64,000 bases of DNA from Maribellus sp. CM-23. GTDB lineage: Bacteria > Bacteroidota > Bacteroidia > Bacteroidales > Prolixibacteraceae. The stretch spans positions 62,001 through 126,000 of the forward strand of contig NZ_JADWYJ010000006.1 of the NCBI RefSeq assembly GCF_021354595.1, written 5' to 3'. The notes below the pieces were generated by a model. The model had not been told where the DNA came from. It did no database searches and saw nothing but the letters and a program-made list of their open reading frames with translations. Position 1 is the first letter of the stretch. The number at the start of each line of letters is the position of its first letter. This document shows, one piece after another, positions 26,192 to 34,325 of this stretch. The translations under genes were made by a program, and so were the position numbers.

Positions 26192-26267
26192 CACCCTGCG
26201 TCCCAAAAACAGATGTTTACAACATCAGAAATCAACTTTAGCTTTAAACCGAATTAATTTTTTTTAG

Positions 26268-27566
26268 ATGATCTGGAATAGAACGATTGAATGTGCTTCT
26301 CGTGATGAAATGGCGGCCATTCAATCAGAAAGACTTATTCGCACTGTTCAGCGGGTTTACCACAATATCCCGAGTTACCGAACCAAAATGCAGGAAAAGG
26401 GACTCGTTCCCGCCGATATAAAAAGTGTGGAAGATATTACCAAGCTTCCTTTTACCATTAAATCCGATTTACGCGACAATTATCCTTTTGGGATGTTTAC
26501 CGTGCCCATGAGCGAGATTGTGCGTTTACACGCCAGTTCCGGAACTACCGGAAAACCAACGGTGGTAGGGTATACACGCAACGATTTGCAAATGTGGGCC
26601 GAAGTGGTTACGCGTTCGCTGGGAATGGCGGGCGTTCACCAAAAAGACATTGTTCAGGTGGCTTATGGCTATGGATTGTTTACCGGCGGGCTGGGCTTGC
26701 ACTACGGAACCGAAAACCTGGGTGCCACCGTTATCCCAATCTCTGGAGGAAATACGCAAAAGCAAATTCAGCTGATGCAGGACTTCCAAAGTACGGTGAT
26801 CGCCTGTACGCCTTCGTATGCACTTTACCTGTCGGAAGTAATGCAGGAAATGGGCGTGGACCCGGAATCGCTCAAACTGCGGATTGGGATTTTTGGCGCC
26901 GAACCGTGGAGCGAAAGCATGCGTCGTGAAATTGAATCGAAACTAAAAATCAAGGCCATCGATATTTACGGACTCAGTGAAGTAGTGGGCCCCGGTGTTT
27001 CGTGCGAATGTGAATACCAGTGCGGGATGCACGTAAACGAAGATCATTTTATTCCGGAGATCATTAACCCGGAAACACTCGATCCGGTGGCGCCGGGAGA
27101 GATCGGCGAGCTGGTTTTCAGCACCATCACCAAAGAAGGAATTCCGATTTTACGCTACCGCACGCGCGATCTGACAAGGTTGATTTATGATAAATGCGAA
27201 TGCGGGCGGACACTGGTGCGCATGGAGAAATGCATGGGCCGCAGCGATGATATGTTGATCATTCGCGGGGTGAATGTGTTCCCGTCACAAGTGGAAAGTG
27301 TGCTGCTGAGCATGAGCGAAACGGAGCCTCATTACCTGTTGATTGTCGACCGCGTAGGTACGCTCGATGTGCTGAAACTGATGGTGGAAGTACAGGAGCA
27401 GTTTTTCTCGGATGAGGTAAGACAACTGGAGGCACTTAAGAAAAAAATAACCCACAATATTCAAAGCATACTCGGTATTTCGGTGGATGTAAAACTGGTA
27501 GAACCCAAAACCATTGAACGCACGGCCGGTAAAGCCAAACGAGTAATTGATAACCGTAAAATCTAA
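26268..27566 (+). CDS. paaK: Phenylacetate-CoA ligase
   Basis: The 432-residue AMP-forming acyl-CoA ligase has the phosphate-binding loop RLHASSGTTGKPTVVGYT near residue 86, the EVVGPGVSCECEYQCGMHVNEDHF segment with its cysteines, and the C-terminal GRSDDMLIIRGVNVFPSQVE motif with SDD and R as in PaaK. It activates arylacetates to CoA thioesters with ATP, or in reverse forms ATP from aryl-acetyl-CoA. Together with IorAB this gives arylpyruvate to aryl-acetyl-CoA to arylacetate with energy conservation, the usual amino-acid fermentation direction; the direction here is inferred. The following ACT gene starts 5 bp later. Confidence 0.9.
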   Translation: MIWNRTIECASRDEMAAIQSERLIRTVQRVYHNIPSYRTKMQEKGLVPADIKSVEDITKLPFTIKSDLRDNYPFGMFTVPMSEIVRLHASSGTTGKPTVVGYTRNDLQMWAEVVTRSLGMAGVHQKDIVQVAYGYGLFTGGLGLHYGTENLGATVIPISGGNTQKQIQLMQDFQSTVIACTPSYALYLSEVMQEMGVDPESLKLRIGIFGAEPWSESMRREIESKLKIKAIDIYGLSEVVGPGVSCECEYQCGMHVNEDHFIPEIINPETLDPVAPGEIGELVFSTITKEGIPILRYRTRDLTRLIYDKCECGRTLVRMEKCMGRSDDMLIIRGVNVFPSQVESVLLSMSETEPHYLLIVDRVGTLDVLKLMVEVQEQFFSDEVRQLEALKKKITHNIQSILGISVDVKLVEPKTIERTAGKAKRVIDNRKI

Positions 27567-27571
27567 GCAAC

Positions 27572-27967
27572 ATGATCATAAAACAAGTTTCCGTATTTCT
27601 GGAGAATAAGTCGGGAAGGCTTAGCGAAGTCACCCGTATTCTGGGCGATGCCGGGATAAATATCTCCGCTTTTACCATTGCCGATACTTCTGATTTTGGG
27701 ATTTTGAGGCTGGTGGTTTCTGATCCGGACGAAGCCTGCAAGGTGTTAAGAGACAGCGATTTTTCGGTGCAGACTACCGAGGTGCTTCTGGCCAACAGCC
27801 CGAACAAACCCGGGGGCTTGGCTCAAATGCTGGAATTTCTGAATGCCAAAGGCGCCTTTATTGAATACATGTATGCTTTTTCGATGAACGAGGATCAGGC
27901 CACCATTGTAATCCGGCCTACCAATATGCAACGGTGCCTGGCAATTTTGGAAGAATACGCCGGTTAA
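27572..27967 (+). CDS. Tandem ACT-domain protein, paralogue of the one before paaK
   Basis: The 131-residue protein has two ACT domains: MIIKQVSVFLENKSGRLSEVTRILGDAGINISAFTI, then a second from about residue 70 (GGLAQMLEFLNAKGAFIEYMYAF). It resembles the protein at 25760 in length and layout, and the two flank paaK. It starts 5 bp after paaK, so the unit ACT-paaK-ACT is one operon. The VSVFLENKSGRL motif is typical of paaK-associated ACT proteins. A role as an aromatic amino acid sensor is probable by association. There is no catalytic domain. Confidence 0.82.
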   Translation: MIIKQVSVFLENKSGRLSEVTRILGDAGINISAFTIADTSDFGILRLVVSDPDEACKVLRDSDFSVQTTEVLLANSPNKPGGLAQMLEFLNAKGAFIEYMYAFSMNEDQATIVIRPTNMQRCLAILEEYAG

Positions 27968-28069
27968 AGGGCCGTGATAAGGTAAAAAGATTCCGAAATC
28001 GTATCTGAAGTGTTGCGTTAATTTCTCTGAGAAAATAGTGCGCGGCTGAAATCTTTACCCATTAGTTTG

Positions 28070-28077
28070 TATCTTTG
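28070..28077 (+). promoter_or_regulatory. Bacteroidota-type -7 element TATCTTTG before pheA
   Basis: TATCTTTG fits TAnnTTTG exactly and lies 20 bp before the prephenate dehydratase ATG, a typical distance, so pheA probably has its own promoter after the 130-bp gap. Confidence 0.6.
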
Positions 28078-28097
28078 GGTTCTTTAAAAATTATTGC

Positions 28098-28928
28098 ATG
28101 AAGCGAATCGCTATTCAGGGCATTGCAGGATCTTTTCACGAGGATGCAGCCAGGAAATATTTTGAGGATGATGTGGAAGTGGTTGAGTGTAAGACATTCA
28201 CCACCGTTTGTGAAATGATCGATGCTGACAAAGTTGATTTTGCTGTAATGGCGATCGAAAATTCCATAGCCGGAAGTCTGTTGAACAATTACCAGTTGAT
28301 CCGCGATTATCATTTACGTATCATCGGTGAGATTTACCTGCACATTCAAATGAACCTTTTGGTGAACGATGGAGTGACTTCAGCCGATATTCAGCACATT
28401 CATTCCCATCCTATTGCACTGCAGCAGTGTATGGAGTTTATCGAAAGCTATTACCCGAATGCAAAGCTGCACGAAAAGCTAGATACAGCCGCATCGGCTA
28501 AGCTGGTGGCCGAGGAGAAAATGACTAACGCAGCTGCCATCGGTAATTTGCGCTCGGGAGAATTATATGGATTGAAGACGCTGGAAACAGGGATCGAAAC
28601 CAATAAGAAGAACTACACGCGTTTCCTTATTTTGTCGAAACACGGTAACCCGACCAAGGGAACGAACAAGGCTTCGGTATGTTTCGAAGTGGGGCACTTC
28701 TACGGATCGCTGGCACGGGTGCTGAACACTTTTGCCGAGAACCAGATCAACCTTACCAAAATACAGTCGGTGCCCATTATCGGGAAACCCAACGAATATA
28801 CGTTTCATGTGGACATTGAATGGGAAAACGGCGAAAATTACGACCGGGCCATTCATCAGGTGCTGAAAAGCGCTTCGAGCCTGTCCATTTTAGGTGAATA
28901 CAAAAGAGGTGAAATACAAAACCAATAA
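28098..28928 (+). CDS. pheA: Prephenate dehydratase with C-terminal ACT domain
   Basis: The 276-residue monofunctional enzyme converts prephenate to phenylpyruvate in phenylalanine synthesis. The N-terminal domain starts RIAIQGIAGSFHEDAARKYF, contains AVMAIENSIAGSLLNNY and ends in the NYTRFLIL motif, whose Thr is catalytic. The ACT domain from about residue 195 begins KASVCFEVGHFYGSLARVL. The phenylalanine-binding ESRP motif is replaced by QSVP (KIQSVPIIGKPNEYTFHVD), so allosteric control may differ. It lies between the arylacetate genes and a flavodoxin, and may share the promoter at 28070 with the following genes. No chorismate mutase domain is present. Confidence 0.9.
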   Translation: MKRIAIQGIAGSFHEDAARKYFEDDVEVVECKTFTTVCEMIDADKVDFAVMAIENSIAGSLLNNYQLIRDYHLRIIGEIYLHIQMNLLVNDGVTSADIQHIHSHPIALQQCMEFIESYYPNAKLHEKLDTAASAKLVAEEKMTNAAAIGNLRSGELYGLKTLETGIETNKKNYTRFLILSKHGNPTKGTNKASVCFEVGHFYGSLARVLNTFAENQINLTKIQSVPIIGKPNEYTFHVDIEWENGENYDRAIHQVLKSASSLSILGEYKRGEIQNQ

Positions 28929-28946
28929 AAAACTAAATTTACGAAT

Positions 28947-29471
28947 ATGAGCAAAATAGCTATTTTTTATGGTCCGGTTGGCGGTGCTGTTAACCGTGTT
29001 GCTGATAAAATAAAAGAAGCCATCGGCGAAGACAAAGTAGAAATGATCGCTGTAAAAAATGCGTCGGCTGCCGACATCGAAAAGTACGACAAGATCATAT
29101 TTGGCCTTTCTACCGTTGGAAAAGACACCTGGGATTCCAGTTTCTCGAGCAACGACTGGGGCCGCTTTATGCCCGAAATCGGCAAAGTGGATTATGGCAG
29201 TAAAAAGGTGGCTGTTTTTGGCTTGGGTGACCATGTTACCTATGCTCATGGTTTTGTAGATCACATTGGTTTGCTCGGAAAAGAACTAATGGCAAACGGC
29301 GCTGTTTTGGTGGGCAAGGTTTCTACCGAAGGTTACGAGTTCGATGAGTCTGACGCAGTGGTGGAAGGTAAATTTATCGGCCTCCCGCTTGATGAAGATT
29401 TTGAGCCGGAATTAACCGACAACCGTGTTGCCAGCTGGGTTGAACAGATCCGCAGCGATTTCGGATTCTAA
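28947..29471 (+). CDS. Flavodoxin-like protein with atypical FMN phosphate loop
   Basis: The 174-residue protein has the long-chain flavodoxin fold: KIAIFYG at the start, YDKIIFGLSTVGKDTW with an aromatic FMN-stacking residue, VAVFGLGDHVTYAHGFVD, and a closing NRVASWVEQIRSDF helix. The phosphate-binding loop, normally T/SxTGxT, reads GPVGGAVN and lacks the hydroxyl residues. It is otherwise full length. It would carry electrons for low-potential oxidoreductases such as IorAB or Vor when iron is scarce. It lies 18 bp after pheA. Whether FMN binding is altered cannot be told from the sequence. Confidence 0.82.
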   Translation: MSKIAIFYGPVGGAVNRVADKIKEAIGEDKVEMIAVKNASAADIEKYDKIIFGLSTVGKDTWDSSFSSNDWGRFMPEIGKVDYGSKKVAVFGLGDHVTYAHGFVDHIGLLGKELMANGAVLVGKVSTEGYEFDESDAVVEGKFIGLPLDEDFEPELTDNRVASWVEQIRSDFGF

Positions 29472-29476
29472 AATAA

Positions 29477-29615
29477 GGATGGAAGGACGGAGTTGGAGAA
29501 GACTTGAATGCCTCAATACAAAATCAAGTATCGAGCATCCAGAATCCAGTATCCTGCATCCGGTCCCAATTGTCAAGGTTATCCCCTGAACTTTGAACAT
29601 TAAACTTTGAACTGT
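29477..29615. repeat. Short-word repeats between flavodoxin and aminotransferase genes
   Basis: Words of about 7 bp recur: ATCCAGAATCCAGTATCC-type near 29537-29560 and AACTTTGAACATTAAACTTTG near 29588-29610. These are a fourth class of the intergenic quasi-repeats seen elsewhere. No gene is visible in this 145-bp gap. Confidence 0.6.
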
Positions 29616-29616
29616 T

Positions 29617-30942
29617 TTGTTTATGAACAATTCTCCATTAGACAAGGCACTTGTCGATGAAAAAATAAAGCAACTTCGTATTCCGGATGTTGGCAAAGCA
29701 TCCATTCGGGAAGTGGTGGCACTGGTAAACCTGGTGGAAGAAGCCACGGGTTTCAAATACGTTCGCATGGAAATGGGAGTTCCTGGTTTACCGCCGGCCC
29801 AGGTAGGCGTTGATGCCGAAAAAGAAGCGCTCGACAGGGGAGTGGCTGCCATTTATCCGATGGTGGACGGTATTAAACCACTGAAACAGGAAGCCTCAAA
29901 ATTTATTAAGAATTTCCTGGATGTTGATTTGGCTCCGGCAGGTTGTATTCCAACTACGGGTTCCATGCAGGGAACTTTTGTGGCTTTTATGGCCGCTGCC
30001 CACGTGGATAAGAAAAAGGACACGGCGCTGTTTATTGATCCCGGCTTCCCGGTGCAAAAACAGCAAATGATGGTGCTGGGCCTGAAATACGAGACTTTTG
30101 ATGTATATAATTTCAGGGGAGAGAAACTTCGCGAAAAGTTGGAATCGATCCTGTCGAAAGGAAATATTAACTCGATCATTTATTCAAGCCCGAACAACCC
30201 GGCCTGGATTTGCTTTACCGACGACGAGCTGAAAATTATTGGAGAACTGGCTACGAAATACGATGTGATTGTGATGGAGGATCTGGCTTATTTTGGCATG
30301 GATTTCCGTCAGGATCTCTCCCAACCGGGAGTTCCGCCTTTTCAGCCAAGTGTGGCTAATTACACAGATCACTATATTTTGTTTATTTCGAGCTCCAAGA
30401 TCTTTTCGTATGCCGGCCAGCGAATTGGGATCATGGCGATTTCCGACAAATTGTTTGAGCGCGACTACCCGGATTTGCAGGAACGTTTCAAAGGCACTTC
30501 GTTTGGTGCTACTGTTACGCTGCGTTTGTTGTACTCGGTTTCTTCGGGCACCAGCCATTCGGCTCAGTGGGCGTTGGCAGGTATGTTAAAAGCAGCGAAC
30601 GAAGGGCAGTTCAATTTTGTGGAAGGCATAAAGGAATACGGTGAACGGGCACACGAAATGAAGGCTCTTTTCCTGAAAAACGGTTTTGATATTGTCTACA
30701 AAACCGACCTTGGTGTACCCATTGCTGATGGATTTTACTTTACCATTGGTTACCCGGGAATGACCGGGAACGATTTGGTGGAGAACCTGTTGTATTACGG
30801 TGTGAGTGCAATTGCGCTCGATAATACGGGCAGTAGCGAAGAAGGAATCAGGGCCTGCGTGTCGTTTGTACAGCGAAGTCAGTTTGCCGATCTGGATACC
30901 CGGTTGAGACTGTTTAACGAGAATTTTTCGGAAAAGGACTAA
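29617..30942 (+). CDS. Aminotransferase class I/II (PLP-dependent)
   Basis: The 441-residue fold-type I enzyme has PTTGSMQGTFVAFMAA near residue 112 (cofactor phosphate loop), SSPNNPAWICFTDDELKIIGEL near 190, VMEDLAYFGMDF near 220, and the Schiff-base lysine in LFISSSKIFSYAGQRIGIM near 265. The C-terminal part includes GVPIADGFYFTIGYPGM. It exchanges an amino group between an amino acid and a 2-oxoacid. Near iorAB, paaK and pheA, the most economical assignment is an aromatic or branched-chain aminotransferase feeding those 2-oxoacids, but the substrate is inferred. A Crp/Fnr regulator gene follows 44 bp downstream. Confidence 0.85.
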   Translation: MFMNNSPLDKALVDEKIKQLRIPDVGKASIREVVALVNLVEEATGFKYVRMEMGVPGLPPAQVGVDAEKEALDRGVAAIYPMVDGIKPLKQEASKFIKNFLDVDLAPAGCIPTTGSMQGTFVAFMAAAHVDKKKDTALFIDPGFPVQKQQMMVLGLKYETFDVYNFRGEKLREKLESILSKGNINSIIYSSPNNPAWICFTDDELKIIGELATKYDVIVMEDLAYFGMDFRQDLSQPGVPPFQPSVANYTDHYILFISSSKIFSYAGQRIGIMAISDKLFERDYPDLQERFKGTSFGATVTLRLLYSVSSGTSHSAQWALAGMLKAANEGQFNFVEGIKEYGERAHEMKALFLKNGFDIVYKTDLGVPIADGFYFTIGYPGMTGNDLVENLLYYGVSAIALDNTGSSEEGIRACVSFVQRSQFADLDTRLRLFNENFSEKD

Positions 30943-30986
30943 ACAGAGAATCACATCGAAAAGTAATACGGAGGTGAGAACAGAAA

Positions 30987-31553
30987 ATGGATAAGACCAA
31001 AATAATTACCCGATATGAACACACCTTGGAATTACTAACGGATTTCAACCTGAACAGCGAACCGGTATTGCTCCCTAAAGGCGAGTTGTTTATCGACTAT
31101 GGCGAGAAGAACCATAAGATAGGGATTCTGCTCGACGGGCTTATGTATGCAACTTACCTTTCTGACAGTGGAACGGAATGGGTTTCGCGTTTCTTTTTTC
31201 CACCCAACAATTTTATTGTTAGCAACCACCGGGGGTTTGTGCTGGGGAAAGATTCAACCGAATGTATTCGGGCGTACGAAGATTCAAGGCTGATCTACAT
31301 CGAAAAAGAACAGTTTAAAGAGTTACTTGATACGAACCATAAGTTTGAACGTACGGTTCGTATTTTGGCCGAAGAAAGCTACATACAGGCCATGGATCGC
31401 ATCCATTCGTTTCAATCATTGAATGCCGAACAACGCATCCGGAAATTCTTTGGCGATTACCCCGAGCTGGCACAAAAAGTCCAGCGTCAGCACATCGCAT
31501 CTTACCTGGGAATTCACCGGAACATACTTACGCGGATACTTTATAAGCTTTAG
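30987..31553 (+). CDS. Crp/Fnr-family transcriptional regulator
   Basis: The 188-residue regulator has an N-terminal cyclic-nucleotide-binding-type beta-barrel (LLPKGELFIDYGEKNHKIGILLDGLMYATYL, then STECIRAYEDSRLIYIEKEQF) and the long dimerisation helix (RILAEESYIQAMDRIHSFQSLNAEQRIRKF). It ends in a C-terminal HTH of the short Bacteroidota type (QRQHIASYLGIHRNILTRILY). There are no N-terminal cysteines, so it is not a classical iron-sulfur Fnr, and cAMP residues are not conserved. It is the last gene of the aminotransferase unit and could control the amino-acid genes. Whether it recognises the TGTAACA palindrome near nrfH is untested. Confidence 0.85.
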   Translation: MDKTKIITRYEHTLELLTDFNLNSEPVLLPKGELFIDYGEKNHKIGILLDGLMYATYLSDSGTEWVSRFFFPPNNFIVSNHRGFVLGKDSTECIRAYEDSRLIYIEKEQFKELLDTNHKFERTVRILAEESYIQAMDRIHSFQSLNAEQRIRKFFGDYPELAQKVQRQHIASYLGIHRNILTRILYKL

Positions 31554-31621
31554 CTTTTGTTAGTTGTGCGCTGCAAATTGCAAGCTTCAAGCCTCCAGTT
31601 TCAGTGGACAATAATCTCCAT

Positions 31622-31894
31622 CAAACCCGCTTCTAACTTTGTCAAACCTGTTTCAACCTTCATAGAATTTATTTCTATCTTCAACAAACATGTTTCAACC
31701 TTCATCAATCTTGCTTCTATCTCCATCAAACTCGCTTCTATCTTCGTCAAACCTGTTTCAACCGTCATCGAATTTATTTCTATCTTCAACAAATTCGTTT
31801 CAACCTTCATCAATCTTGTTTCTATCTTCATCAACCTTGTATCAATCTTTATCAATCACTTTTCTATCTTCATTAAACTCAAATCTTGCATAAT
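31622..31894. repeat. Array of thirteen 21-bp units with 105-bp higher-order period
   Basis: Thirteen consecutive 21-bp units run without indel. Typical units are CAAACCTGTTTCAACCTTCA(T) and CAATCTTGTTTCTATCTTCA(T). Units 2-3 (31643-31684) and 7-8 (31748-31789) are nearly identical and exactly 105 bp (five units) apart. Units further contain 7-bp sub-steps of C/T-rich words (CTATCTT, CATCAAA). On the minus strand the period translates as a heptad (LMKIETR-like), but the same happens for any 21-bp repeat. It lies between the Crp/Fnr gene and the ferredoxin gene. Confidence 0.92.
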
Positions 31895-32107
31895 CTAATC
31901 TTACGCTCTTCCGAAAAGCAACAATAGTTGCACAATTTTCATGTTGTATAAAATAGTTTTGTTTACAAAAGTGAGAACTCAAAAAGAAAAGTTGTGACAA
32001 AACTGTAATCTGAAAGCAAATTTCCGGATAATGTTAGGATTTAGAATCGCTATTTTTTTTGATGTAAATAACTGATTTTTATGAGTTTTTTGAAGGGATT
32101 GAATCGT
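31895..32107. other. AT-rich leader region before the Vor cluster
   Basis: I see no gene in this 213-bp stretch. It is AT-rich, with T-runs at 32050-32060 and 32085-32092, and it ends in the promoter element at 32108. Confidence 0.5.
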
Positions 32108-32115
32108 TAAATTTG
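32108..32115 (+). promoter_or_regulatory. Bacteroidota-type -7 element TAAATTTG before the Vor cluster
   Basis: TAAATTTG matches TAnnTTTG, 17 bp before the ferredoxin ATG. A T-run ending TTTG at 32089-32092 lies upstream at a spacing slightly shorter than the consensus. Confidence 0.55.
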
Positions 32116-32132
32116 TTACAAAAATTATAGAT

Positions 32133-32360
32133 ATGGCAAGAGTAATTGGAGCAGTTGTCGTCGATAAGGAAGAATGCAAAGGCTGCAGTGTTTGTGTGGA
32201 TGCCTGTCCGCATGATGTATTGGCGCTTCATTTCGAGGTAAACAGCAAAGGGTATCATTATTCGTATATGAAAAGTCCGGAGGCGTGTGTTGGATGTGCC
32301 AATTGCGGTGTGGTTTGTCCGGACACCTGTATCACGGTTTACCGTACGAAAGCGAGTTAG
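32133..32360 (+). CDS. 2[4Fe-4S] ferredoxin subunit of a 2-oxoacid:ferredoxin oxidoreductase
   Basis: The 75-residue protein carries two complete cluster motifs: CKGCSVCVDACPHD near residue 17 and CVGCANCGVVCPDTC near residue 53. It is the delta/ferredoxin-like subunit that relays electrons from the TPP site to soluble ferredoxin in VOR/KOR-type enzymes. Its gene precedes vorB by 32 bp, with vorA and the gamma subunit following, the common four-gene order. It might also serve the iorAB complex, which lacks its own ferredoxin domain, but that is inference. The -7 element at 32108 gives this operon its own promoter. Confidence 0.9.
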   Translation: MARVIGAVVVDKEECKGCSVCVDACPHDVLALHFEVNSKGYHYSYMKSPEACVGCANCGVVCPDTCITVYRTKAS

Positions 32361-32392
32361 TTAATTTGAACATCAAAAAAAGAAGCATAAAA

Positions 32393-33514
32393 ATGGGCGA
32401 AATAAAATTGATGAAAGGTAATGAGGTGCTGGCTGAAGCCGCCATTCGTTGCGGATGCGACGGATATTTTGGCTATCCTATCACACCTCAGTCGGAAGTG
32501 ATGGAAACACTGATGGTGCGGGAGCCCTGGAAGGAAACCGGTATGGTGGTTCTGCAGGCCGAAAGCGAAGTGGCATCCATCAACATGGTTTACGGAGCGG
32601 CTGCAACCGGAAAAAAAGTAATGACTTCCTCTTCCAGTCCGGGTATTAGCCTGATGGCCGAAGGAATTTCATATTTAGCGGGTGCCGAGTTGCCCTGCCT
32701 GCTGGTAAACGTACAGCGTGGCGGCCCTGGGCTCGGAACCATTCAACCTTCGCAGGCCGATTATTTTCAGGCGGTAAAAGGCGGTGGCCATGGCGATTAT
32801 AAACTGATTGTTCTGGCACCATCTTCGGTACAGGAAATGAACGACTTTGTGGATCTTGGATTCGAACTGGCTTTTAAATACCGCAATCCGGCCATGATTC
32901 TTGCCGACGGTGCCATTGGTCAGATGATGGAAAAAGTGGAGCTGGCCGACTACAAACCACGCTGGACAAAGGAGGAAGTGGCAGAGAAGAACGGCGATTG
33001 GGCCACTACCGGAAAACCTGCTTCGCGCAAAAAGAATGTGATTACTTCGCTGGAAATGGCGTCGAACGATATGGAAGTGCGGAACATCAATCTTCAGGCT
33101 AAATACCGGAAGATGGAAGAAGAGGATGTACGTTACGAAGCGATTCAGTGCGACGATGCCGAGTTTATCCTGGTTGCTTTCGGAACCGCGGCCCGCGTTT
33201 GTCAGAAAGCAGTGGAAGTGGCCCGTGAGAAAGGCCTGAAAGTAGGTTTACTGAGACCTGTCACGCTGTTCCCTTTCCCTAAAAAAATAATTAAAGAACT
33301 GGCCCGCAAAACTGCCGGATTCCTTTCGGTAGAAATGAGTGCCGGCCAGATGGTGGAAGATATTAAACTGGCAGTTTACGATGCCGGAAGCAATGCACGT
33401 GTTGATCATTTCGGAAGGATGGGAGGTATTATCCCAACCCCTACGGAAGTTGTGGAAGCTTTGGAAGATAAATTTTCATGGGAGTTAAGTTATGGAGTTA
33501 AAAGAAGTTACTAA
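32393..33514 (+). CDS. vorB: 3-methyl-2-oxobutanoate:ferredoxin oxidoreductase subunit VorB
   Basis: The ATG at 32393 (MGEIKLMKGNEVLAEAA) gives 373 residues; an in-frame upstream start inside the ferredoxin gene was rejected. It is the alpha-type subunit of 2-oxoacid oxidoreductases, with CDGYFGYPITPQSEVMETL at the N-terminus, LQAESEVASINMVYGAAATGKKVMTSSSSPG, and VNVQRGGPGLGTIQPSQADYFQA. It interacts with the TPP subunit encoded next and binds the substrate side. VOR converts branched-chain 2-oxoacids to acyl-CoA; KOR (2-oxoglutarate) is the main alternative, and sequence inspection alone separates them weakly. The spacing to vorA is 13 bp. Confidence 0.87.
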   Translation: MGEIKLMKGNEVLAEAAIRCGCDGYFGYPITPQSEVMETLMVREPWKETGMVVLQAESEVASINMVYGAAATGKKVMTSSSSPGISLMAEGISYLAGAELPCLLVNVQRGGPGLGTIQPSQADYFQAVKGGGHGDYKLIVLAPSSVQEMNDFVDLGFELAFKYRNPAMILADGAIGQMMEKVELADYKPRWTKEEVAEKNGDWATTGKPASRKKNVITSLEMASNDMEVRNINLQAKYRKMEEEDVRYEAIQCDDAEFILVAFGTAARVCQKAVEVAREKGLKVGLLRPVTLFPFPKKIIKELARKTAGFLSVEMSAGQMVEDIKLAVYDAGSNARVDHFGRMGGIIPTPTEVVEALEDKFSWELSYGVKRSY

Positions 33515-33527
33515 AACAGAAGGTACG

Positions 33528-34313
33528 ATGGATATTCAGGATATTTTAAAACCCGAGAACCTGGTTTATCAAAAAACAAAGCTGTTGACTGATACGCCAA
33601 TGCACTATTGCCCGGGCTGCTCGCACGGGGTGGTGCATAAAATTCTGGCCGAACTGATTGATGAAATGGGCATTCAGGAACGAAGCGTTGGTGTGGCTCC
33701 GGTAGGATGTGCCGTTTTTGCGTACAACTACATCGATATCGACTGGCAGGAAGCTGCGCACGGACGTGCTCCGGCAGTGGCAACCGGTATTGCACGCGTT
33801 AATCCCGATGCTTTTGTGTTTACTTATCAGGGCGATGGCGATTTAGCCTCGATTGGTGCCGCCGAGATTATGCATGCCTGCAACCGCGGTGAAAATATTT
33901 TGGTGGTATTCATCAATAATGGTATTTACGGAATGACCGGAGGACAAATGGCTCCTACAACCCTGGAAGGAATGGTAACAGCCACCACACCATACGGGCG
34001 AAACACCGACCTGAATGGGTACCCGATGAGAATTACCAACTTGATTGCCCAGTTGCCCGGAACTTCGTATGTAACCCGTCAGGCTGTTCATACTGCCGGG
34101 GGTGTTCGCAAGTGCAAAAGAGCATTGAAAAAGGCCATCCAGAACGTGTTGGATAAAAAAGGAACTTCGTTTGTGGAAGTGGTTTCTACCTGTAATTCAG
34201 GCTGGAAATTGTCTCCGGTGGCAGCCAACAAATGGATGGAAGAAAACATGATTCCGTATTATCCGTTGGGGGATATGAAAGACAGTGTGAAAGGTGAACA
34301 TTCCGAGAATTAA
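33528..34313 (+). CDS. vorA: VOR/KOR TPP-binding beta subunit
   Basis: The 261-residue subunit starts best at the ATG at 33528 (MDIQDILKPENLVY), matching homologues; an ATG at 33492 would overlap vorB by 23 bp. It carries HYCPGCSHGVVHKI near residue 28 and the TPP signature YQGDGDLASIGAAEIMHACNRGENILVVFINNGIYGMTGGQ near 95. The enzyme decarboxylates 2-oxoacids with CoA and reduces ferredoxin. VAPVGCAVFAYNYIDIDW and RQAVHTAGGVRKCKRA are also typical. The gamma subunit gene follows 12 bp later. It is distinct from iorA, which fuses the corresponding domains. Confidence 0.87.
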   Translation: MDIQDILKPENLVYQKTKLLTDTPMHYCPGCSHGVVHKILAELIDEMGIQERSVGVAPVGCAVFAYNYIDIDWQEAAHGRAPAVATGIARVNPDAFVFTYQGDGDLASIGAAEIMHACNRGENILVVFINNGIYGMTGGQMAPTTLEGMVTATTPYGRNTDLNGYPMRITNLIAQLPGTSYVTRQAVHTAGGVRKCKRALKKAIQNVLDKKGTSFVEVVSTCNSGWKLSPVAANKWMEENMIPYYPLGDMKDSVKGEHSEN

Positions 34314-34325
34314 ATTTTTGAAGCA

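Noticed and set aside
31601..31855. Minus-strand open frame encoding LMKIETR-type heptads
   Set aside because: The heptad is a by-product of the 21-bp period; the array is open in other frames too and lacks a plausible start, signal or conserved flank.
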